Source: Methylococcaceae bacterium UBA1147 (lineage in GTDB: Bacteria > Pseudomonadota > Gammaproteobacteria > Methylococcales > UBA1147). Taken from it: a stretch of DNA of 11,067 nucleotides. Both the position numbers and the translations under genes were made by a program. The first letter of the stretch is position 1. Every line of letters begins with the position of its first letter. The DNA is taken from contig DBZZ01000077.1 in assembly GCA_002311315.1 (NCBI GenBank), positions 8,417 through 19,483 on the forward strand, in the 5' to 3' direction. The notes below the pieces were generated by a model, which searched no databases, was not told the origin of the DNA, and saw nothing but the letters and a program-made list of their open reading frames with translations. Below, piece by piece: positions 7,021 to 11,067 of this stretch.

Positions 7021-7042
7021 CCTGATTACATTTGTACTCAGG
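7021..7042. repeat. Dyad directly after the DUF2909 stop codon
   Basis: CCTGA-T-TACA-TT-TGTA-C-TCAGG forms a 9-bp stem with one internal mismatch. It starts 2 nt beyond the TAA of the minus-strand DUF2909 gene, so it may end or stabilise that respiratory transcript. No T run follows on the minus strand; on the plus strand TTTT follows directly. Terminator function is possible in either direction but weak. Confidence 0.4.
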
Positions 7043-7044
7043 TT

Positions 7045-7230
7045 TTAGATGTATCTGCTCATAAACCCCACCGCCAACAGAACAAGCAACAGGACCGCCA
7101 AAGCCACTCGAATGCTTAGTGAAATAACGGATCTCTCCGTCTTGCCGCGATCCCGTACGAGAAAATAGAGGCCGCTACCCAGACTGACAAGAATCCCGAA
7201 CATCACAACGATAATGAGGAGGTTGAACAT
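7045..7230 (-). CDS. DUF2909 family twin-transmembrane protein
   Basis: A 61-residue protein with two membrane helices (about residues 3-24 and 40-58) joined by the short charged loop FLVRDRGKTERS. This is the signature of DUF2909 (twin transmembrane protein) from proteobacterial cytochrome c oxidase loci. Its biochemical role is unknown; the constant company of cox and SURF1 genes suggests a part in oxidase assembly or stability. The ATG at 7230 is preceded at 5 nt by GGAG on the minus strand, so the start is well supported. Family members are usually encoded immediately ahead of SURF1; here the gene comes after SURF1 and the SCO-like gene, across a 275-bp gap. A dyad follows the stop codon. 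Confidence 0.85.
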   Translation of the reverse strand: MFNLLIIVVMFGILVSLGSGLYFLVRDRGKTERSVISLSIRVALAVLLLVLLAVGFMSRYI

Positions 7231-7505
7231 TTAGCTCCAGAGCGTGACACGGCTTCATAGAAGCAAAGTCACAGGGTGATGTTAAGAACCGTAAAAATCA
7301 AACTGACCGGCAACTTGGCGGACGACATGCCGACTCGAATCGAATGGCCTGTCTCAGGGAGGCAAGAGAACGGCAGACCCTTGCCGACGCTATTTTCGAG
7401 CATACAGGGTTCGCGTTCTTCGAAATCCTTCACGAATAAACAATCCCAGCAGGCGCACAGTCGGAGCTCCGGCAACGGTCGCGGCATGGCCCGGTATGAA
7501 ACATG
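7231..7505. other. Gap inside the oxidase assembly gene group
   Basis: 275 bp between the SCO-like gene and DUF2909. Short frames on both strands (72 codons minus, 77 codons plus) match nothing I recognise and have no good ribosome binding site. A perfect 10-bp palindrome CGGAGCTCCG lies at 7462-7471. I see no clear promoter or terminator, so whether DUF2909 is in the same transcript is undecided. Confidence 0.4.
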
Positions 7506-8090
7506 CTAACGAGCCGAAGAACGCAGCAACCGCTTTAGATCGTAGAGCATGCCAGGCCCGTCCTCGGTCGGAGGATACATCAATATGACGCGCCCCTGAT
7601 GATCGACGATGAGCAATACGGTATCAAGCTGCGGCTCGCCCGTTGCACGACGCAGTTCCCGAACAAGTTTGCCGTCTGCTGGCAGCAGCCAGCTATGCCC
7701 GCCCGCGACCGGTACATCGTTATCAGGGCCAAGCAAAGCCAAGGTGACGCGGTGCGTGTCGCGTCCCACCGCGATCTGAATACGCTCGACGATCCGCAAC
7801 AAATCCTGACAGGGTTCAGCGCAGACCGTGCCATGAAACACCACCAGAAACCAGTCCCGCGCGACCGCTTTCACGGTGAGCGCTTCACCGGCAGCGTCCA
7901 TGACGCCATAAGATTTCAGTTGCAGCGGCGGCTCCAGTAGCACACCGTGATTGACGGTCTTTACCGGCCGCCAGTCGAGTGGCCCCATGGTAAACACCCA
8001 TGCGAGCAGGAGAGGCAACGCGAACACCGCCAAGAGACCTAGAAGGGTACGGCCTCCTTTTGTTTGCGCTGCCCGTGGTGCCGTGCTCAT
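7506..8090 (-). CDS. SCO-like thioredoxin-fold protein, oxidase-associated
   Basis: A 194-residue protein with one N-terminal membrane anchor (about residues 14-36) and a periplasmic domain. The domain has the CxxxC spacing of copper-handling SCO proteins as CAEPC (C90, C94), placed after the strand WFLVVFHG as in SCO/thioredoxin folds. A later strand-turn-strand, TVLLIVDHQGRVI, corresponds to the YLIDPDG region of SCO. In SCO proteins the third copper ligand, a histidine, stands just before that strand. By eye the equivalent residue here is D156, so copper binding may differ or this may be a thiol-redox protein. It overlaps the SURF1 stop codon by ATGA and is therefore co-translated with it. 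Proteins of this kind occur between SURF1 and COX15 in pseudomonad oxidase loci. The role is inferred as helping assemble the CuA or haem-copper centre. No other cysteines are present in the domain. Confidence 0.75.
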   Translation of the reverse strand: MSTAPRAAQTKGGRTLLGLLAVFALPLLLAWVFTMGPLDWRPVKTVNHGVLLEPPLQLKSYGVMDAAGEALTVKAVARDWFLVVFHGTVCAEPCQDLLRIVERIQIAVGRDTHRVTLALLGPDNDVPVAGGHSWLLPADGKLVRELRRATGEPQLDTVLLIVDHQGRVILMYPPTEDGPGMLYDLKRLLRSSAR

Positions 8091-8803
8091 GGCGTGTCGG
8101 CTTTGCCGCTACGCAGCGTCAGAATCACGGTCACGACCACGACGGTTACCGCCAACGCGAACCACTGGAACATATAACCGAGATGCCGAGTCTCATCGCT
8201 ACCTGGTGATGTCCAGGCGCGAACGAATCCGTACGGCGCATCATCGTCGAGCAACACGGTGATAGGCAATAACTCCACACCGACGTTTGCAGTTAAACCT
8301 ACGAAATCGATCGCTTGCACGCGCCACATTCCGTCGGCTAACTGTTCAATCAGGTTGCTGCCTTCAAGGCGCAACCCACCCTTTGGCGGCGGGCTCAATC
8401 GGCCCTCGAGCCGCTGGCTCACGGTCGGCGTGGCAAGTTCGGGTGCGCGGCTGCGGTCTGCACTCGCGCGTATCCACCCGCGGTTTACCAGCACGCTCTC
8501 CTTGCGTCCATTGAGCTCAAACGCCGTGTATACCAGGTAGCCTGCACGGCCTCGATGCACTTGATTGTCGAGCAGAATTGTAGTCCCCCGATAATGCCCC
8601 GCTGCTGCCGCCCGACGCCCCGTCAGGACTGCACTGTGAGCGACAGCCGACTGATTGAGATCCATCTCCGGCGCGTTACTACGGCGTTCGAACTCCGCAA
8701 ACATGACGCGTTTCTGCGCCGCGCGATCGAGCTGCCACATACCGAGCGCAACAAACAGGGCTGTGGCACTCAAAGATGCCCCTAGTAAACCGATTCTTAT
8801 CAC
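8087..8803 (-). CDS. SURF1: SURF1 family cytochrome oxidase assembly protein
   Basis: A 238-residue inner-membrane protein with the SURF1/Shy1 layout: an N-terminal helix (about residues 2-20), a large periplasmic domain and a C-terminal helix (about 212-232). Diagnostic motifs are GMWQLDRAAQKR just after the first helix, GHYRG, ILLDNQ, VLVNRGWIRA and, before the last helix, HLGYMFQWFALA. SURF1 helps insert haem a into subunit I of aa3-type oxidases, which implies that such an oxidase is encoded in this genome. The start is a GTG at 8803-8801, preceded by TAAGGA on the minus strand at proper spacing. It shares ATGA with the following SCO-like gene. It is the first gene after actF across a 217-bp gap, an unusual position because cox structural genes normally come before SURF1. 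Confidence 0.95.
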   Translation of the reverse strand: MIRIGLLGASLSATALFVALGMWQLDRAAQKRVMFAEFERRSNAPEMDLNQSAVAHSAVLTGRRAAAAGHYRGTTILLDNQVHRGRAGYLVYTAFELNGRKESVLVNRGWIRASADRSRAPELATPTVSQRLEGRLSPPPKGGLRLEGSNLIEQLADGMWRVQAIDFVGLTANVGVELLPITVLLDDDAPYGFVRAWTSPGSDETRHLGYMFQWFALAVTVVVVTVILTLRSGKADTP

Positions 8804-9020
8804 TTTTCCTTAGCGTTGTCGTATCGCAGCGCACACTTGCATGATGTCTCGGGATGCCTTCAAGCTGAAGTACTCATTGTCTTCGGTGCGATCTTGCTGT
8901 CACCGGTTACTTGCCGCTCAATGGACGCCGCCAGCTTTTGTACATTTTCACTTTCGTCGTGGACGGTGGCGAGCCGAATCGTCGTCGAGTAACCCAGCCG
9001 CGTGAGGCCGCTCGCCGCGT
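8804..9020. other. Gap between actF and SURF1
   Basis: 217 bp at the junction of the Act and oxidase-assembly genes. A 65-codon frame on the minus strand (9057-8860) begins at a TTG inside actF, has no clear ribosome binding site and resembles no known family. I see no strong terminator or promoter. The junction may mark a rearrangement that removed or relocated genes. Confidence 0.35.
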
Positions 9021-10232
9021 TTAGCGCCTGGGTTTTGGCGTCAGGTTGATCTCCCAATACGAGTACACGGGTAATCGCCTGGCGAGTAGAACCACCACCG
9101 TAAGAAAACTGGCCAGCAGCCCAATCGACAGGCCGACGTCGAGCAAATTGTCGAGCGGCCGATCGTCAGGCGAGAAAACGGGAACCACCATCAGATATTT
9201 GTTGATCCAAATACCGAGGTTGATACCGAGACCGATGATACACATCGCCAGTAGTGATCGATTGACGAGGGCGAATATTAAGGCGACAAAGGGAACGAAG
9301 AAACAGCCGGCCATCATGGTCCAGAAGTAAGGAGCGTAATGGCCGTCCATCTGGCGCCACAAGGGATCAGCTTCGTGGGGGAGGTTGCCAAACCAAATCA
9401 CGAAGAACTGAGCCCAGAAAAAATACAGCCAAAACAGCGTAAAGGCGGTGATTAGCATGCTGAGGTTGCGAATCTGATCGGGTCCGAAGTAGGACTCTGT
9501 TACCGAGAATCGGTCGAGCATGACTGGGATCGCCACCATAGCAGCCGTCCCCGCAAACAGGTTGCCGAACCAGAAGTGAATAGGAAACACCGTGCTGTGC
9601 CAGTGAGGAATAAGCATCATGGCGAAATCCCAAGCAAATAAGGTGTTGCAGATCACGAAGCCGAAAATCACCAGGGGCGACAACAAATAAAGCTGGCGTT
9701 CGACTTCACGATGGTCGACATTGCCCGCGCTCGATACACTCGCGAGGTCGGGCCGGAGGCCCTTCAGGACATAGATTCCGCTCAAGCCGTAGAACAACAA
9801 CAAGCCGAAGAGGTCCCTGGCCAACAACCAGTTGGCGTTTAGCCAAGGACTCAGGTGTGCGTCAGGGGAGGCTGATAGCCAATAGAATAGGTCGTCTCTG
9901 GCGTAGTAATAAATCAGCAGGAAACCCAGGATGGCGAACGGAGAAAATGCCATGGTGCTCAGCTCAGCGAGCCGGTAGTAGGGCTTTGCCCATTGCGCCC
10001 CCACCAGGCGGCAGATAGCGCAAAACACAACGCCAGCCTGGCTAACACCCATGAGAAACATATACGAAACGATGAGCAACCCAAAGTCGAGTGAAGCGGT
10101 CTCGCTGCTCGATCCATAAACGGGGTTAGCAACACCCAGGAAGGTCAGGGCGATCAACACCCCCGGAGTAGCGTTACGCACTCGACGTAGCGGCAAATAC
10201 GGGACAATTGCTGCAGCCTGTTCGGTGCTCAT
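9021..10232 (-). CDS. actF: Alternative complex III quinone-binding membrane subunit ActF
   Basis: A 403-residue polytopic membrane protein of the NrfD/ActF group, with about ten helices from residue 22 to residue 393. Recognisable ActF-type stretches are AWDFAMMLIPHWHSTVFPIHFWFGNLFAGTAAM written in parts as WDFAMMLIPHWHST and FPIHFWFGNLFAG, then LFWLYFFWAQFFVIWFGNLP and, near the end, INKYLMVVPVFSPD. ActF and its paralogue ActC form the membrane core that passes electrons from quinol, and may couple this to proton movement, in alternative complex III. The complex replaces cytochrome bc1 and feeds a cytochrome c or an oxidase. The ATG at 10232 overlaps the actE stop by ATGA. Being third of actD-actE-actF in this order supports ActF rather than ActC, which would lie before actD. 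Confidence 0.88.
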   Translation of the reverse strand: MSTEQAAAIVPYLPLRRVRNATPGVLIALTFLGVANPVYGSSSETASLDFGLLIVSYMFLMGVSQAGVVFCAICRLVGAQWAKPYYRLAELSTMAFSPFAILGFLLIYYYARDDLFYWLSASPDAHLSPWLNANWLLARDLFGLLLFYGLSGIYVLKGLRPDLASVSSAGNVDHREVERQLYLLSPLVIFGFVICNTLFAWDFAMMLIPHWHSTVFPIHFWFGNLFAGTAAMVAIPVMLDRFSVTESYFGPDQIRNLSMLITAFTLFWLYFFWAQFFVIWFGNLPHEADPLWRQMDGHYAPYFWTMMAGCFFVPFVALIFALVNRSLLAMCIIGLGINLGIWINKYLMVVPVFSPDDRPLDNLLDVGLSIGLLASFLTVVVLLARRLPVYSYWEINLTPKPRR

Positions 10233-10753
10233 TTCTTGCCAAACTCGTGTCTAAGGTAATCGATAACGTCCCACCGTTCTTCCACTCTCAACGCGTCACG
10301 GTAAAACGGCATGAGTTTCCGCCCGCGCGTGAGGGTAAAAAACAGTTGTCCGTCGGCCTGGTCCTGGATGTAGTCCTCATGCAAATCCTGCGGTGATTTA
10401 GTGACAAACTTGAGCCCGACTGGGCCATCCCCCTGGCCTTGCTTGCCGTGGCAGACCAGGCAGTTCATTTCGTAGAGATATGCCCCCCTGGCCAGCGACT
10501 CGGCGGTCGCAGGGATCGGATTGGGTACCGCCGCTGCCGCTTCTTTGGCCTCGCGCATCCCGTCATCGGTCGCTGGCGCGGGCATGGTTTCGCCGCCCAC
10601 AATGGGAACCGAACCAGGCTCCGGAGGTGCCGGGAATTTCTGAGGCTTGGCAGACGGCTGATCAACCATATCCTGATTCCAGGAGTAGCCCCAGCAGAGA
10701 CCCACCTGGCCGAGCAGCAGCAGAGCAGAAATCGCGCGGATAGTCCCTCTCAT
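10229..10753 (-). CDS. actE: Alternative complex III monohaem cytochrome c subunit ActE
   Basis: A 174-residue exported c-type cytochrome. It begins with a signal sequence (basic MRGTIR, hydrophobic core to about residue 19). A proline- and alanine-rich linker (about 32-85) follows, then one cytochrome c domain with haem motif CLVCH (98-102), GQGDGPVG, and KLMPF, whose Met148 is the likely sixth iron ligand. WDVIDYLRHEF closes the fold. In alternative complex III this subunit carries electrons from the ActB haem/Fe-S arm toward the acceptor. Other ActE proteins are lipid-anchored through a cysteine near residue 20; here C20 exists but the preceding residues are VGL, which is not a normal lipobox. 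The ATG at 10753 overlaps the actD stop as TGATG, with GGAGGAGGG upstream as ribosome binding site. A TTG one codon earlier is possible but inferior. It overlaps actF by 4 nt. Confidence 0.92.
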   Translation of the reverse strand: MRGTIRAISALLLLGQVGLCWGYSWNQDMVDQPSAKPQKFPAPPEPGSVPIVGGETMPAPATDDGMREAKEAAAAVPNPIPATAESLARGAYLYEMNCLVCHGKQGQGDGPVGLKFVTKSPQDLHEDYIQDQADGQLFFTLTRGRKLMPFYRDALRVEERWDVIDYLRHEFGKK

Positions 10754-11067
10754 CAACCCTCCTCCGCCAGTTCCCGAACCTGCTCGGCACCGGCCTCAAG
10801 CAGAATGGCCTCGGCGCGCTTGAACTGTTCGTCGTTGTCGCAGGCCACTGTCACTGCAAACTTGTCGACCGCGGATTCCGGCACGTAGACTCGCTCGCGG
10901 ATAACGGGCAACCGTGCACTGATAAGAAAGCCCAGTACCGTGAACAGAATGCCGAACAGGATGGTCAATTCGTAAGTGATAATCAAAAACGGTGGAATCG
11001 TAATGATGGGCCTGCCCCCGGTTGGGTGCAGGTAGAGCACCGAGGTACCGGCCGCAAGCACAAAGCC
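10753..11067 (-). CDS. actD: Alternative complex III subunit ActD (DUF3341), C-terminal part
   Basis: The gene enters from the right edge; about 104 codons up to the TGA at 10755-10753 are visible. The pattern is that of DUF3341/ActD: the end of a first helix (LAAGTSVLYL), GGRPIITIPPFLIITYELTILFG given in parts as GGRPIITIPPFLI and TYELTILFG leading into a second helix, RLPVIRERVY, then a small soluble domain ending in a predicted helix with the wording EAILLEAGAEQV. ActD is a two-helix membrane subunit of alternative complex III, with no cofactor. The reading frame is open to the edge, so no start codon should be assigned here. It is translationally coupled to actE by a one-base overlap. Confidence 0.9.
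   Translation of the reverse strand, partial: GFVLAAGTSVLYLHPTGGRPIITIPPFLIITYELTILFGILFTVLGFLISARLPVIRERVYVPESAVDKFAVTVACDNDEQFKRAEAILLEAGAEQVRELAEEG

Noticed and set aside
7269..7509. Overlapping 72- and 77-codon frames on both strands in the SCO-like/DUF2909 gap
   Set aside because: Neither has a family resemblance, a good ribosome binding site or sensible composition.
8860..9057. 65-codon minus-strand frame overlapping the end of actF
   Set aside because: TTG start inside actF, no ribosome binding site, no recognisable domain. Its frame beyond actF stays open, but this is too short to support a gene.
1..11067. CRISPR array, tRNA or rRNA gene, insertion sequence or phage genes
   Set aside because: No regularly spaced repeats, no tRNA-like cloverleaf noticed, no transposase or integrase reading frames, and no terminal repeats around any block.

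Overview
The window looks like part of a gammaproteobacterial chromosome of moderate G+C content. The main taxonomic cues are a divergent ilvA/rpiA pair, an arrangement familiar from Gammaproteobacteria, and a DUF2909/SURF1/SCO-like set of cytochrome oxidase assembly genes, which is common in Pseudomonadota. The presence of alternative complex III (Act) genes fits an environmental, aerobically respiring lineage. I cannot name a genus.

Left part (1-3270): the 5' end of ilvA (threonine dehydratase) leaves the window on the minus strand. rpiA (ribose-5-phosphate isomerase A) starts divergently from it. rpiA converges on a minus-strand AI-2E/PerM-family membrane protein. Only 41 bp from the start of that gene, and divergent from it, is a glycosyltransferase of the tRNA-queuosine mannosyltransferase (QTMAN/DUF3524) family. 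It has an extended -10 element so close to its ATG that the mRNA may be leaderless. Its 3' end carries a good intrinsic terminator followed by a second strong inverted repeat.

Middle part (3270-7044): a minus-strand flavin monooxygenase carries the FMO fingerprint and an unusual hydrophobic C-terminal tail. A regulatory intergenic region of about 530 bp follows, with small dyads and a sigma70-like promoter. It leads to a tandem-domain universal stress protein. Downstream lies a decayed nucleotidyltransferase (glycerol-3-phosphate cytidylyltransferase-like). It has kept its ribosome binding site and HxGH motif, but its original start codon appears to have become ATA and the frame is lost after about 45 codons.

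Right part (7045-11067): a minus-strand respiratory cluster reads from the right edge as actD (partial), actE, actF, SURF1, an SCO-like thioredoxin-fold protein and DUF2909. The Act proteins form the end of an alternative complex III (quinol:cytochrome c/oxidase oxidoreductase). SURF1, the SCO-like protein and DUF2909 are associated with assembly of a haem-copper (aa3-type) oxidase. actD/actE, actE/actF and SURF1/SCO-like overlap by 1-4 nt and are surely co-translated. The oxidase structural genes (coxB, coxA, coxC) are not between actF and SURF1 as one might expect, so they must lie to the right of the window or elsewhere.

I did not find an obviously new multi-gene system. The best leads are the bacterial QTMAN homologue with its possible leaderless start, the membrane-tailed FMO, the SCO-like protein that keeps CxxxC but seems to lack the distal histidine, and the actF-SURF1 junction without cox genes.
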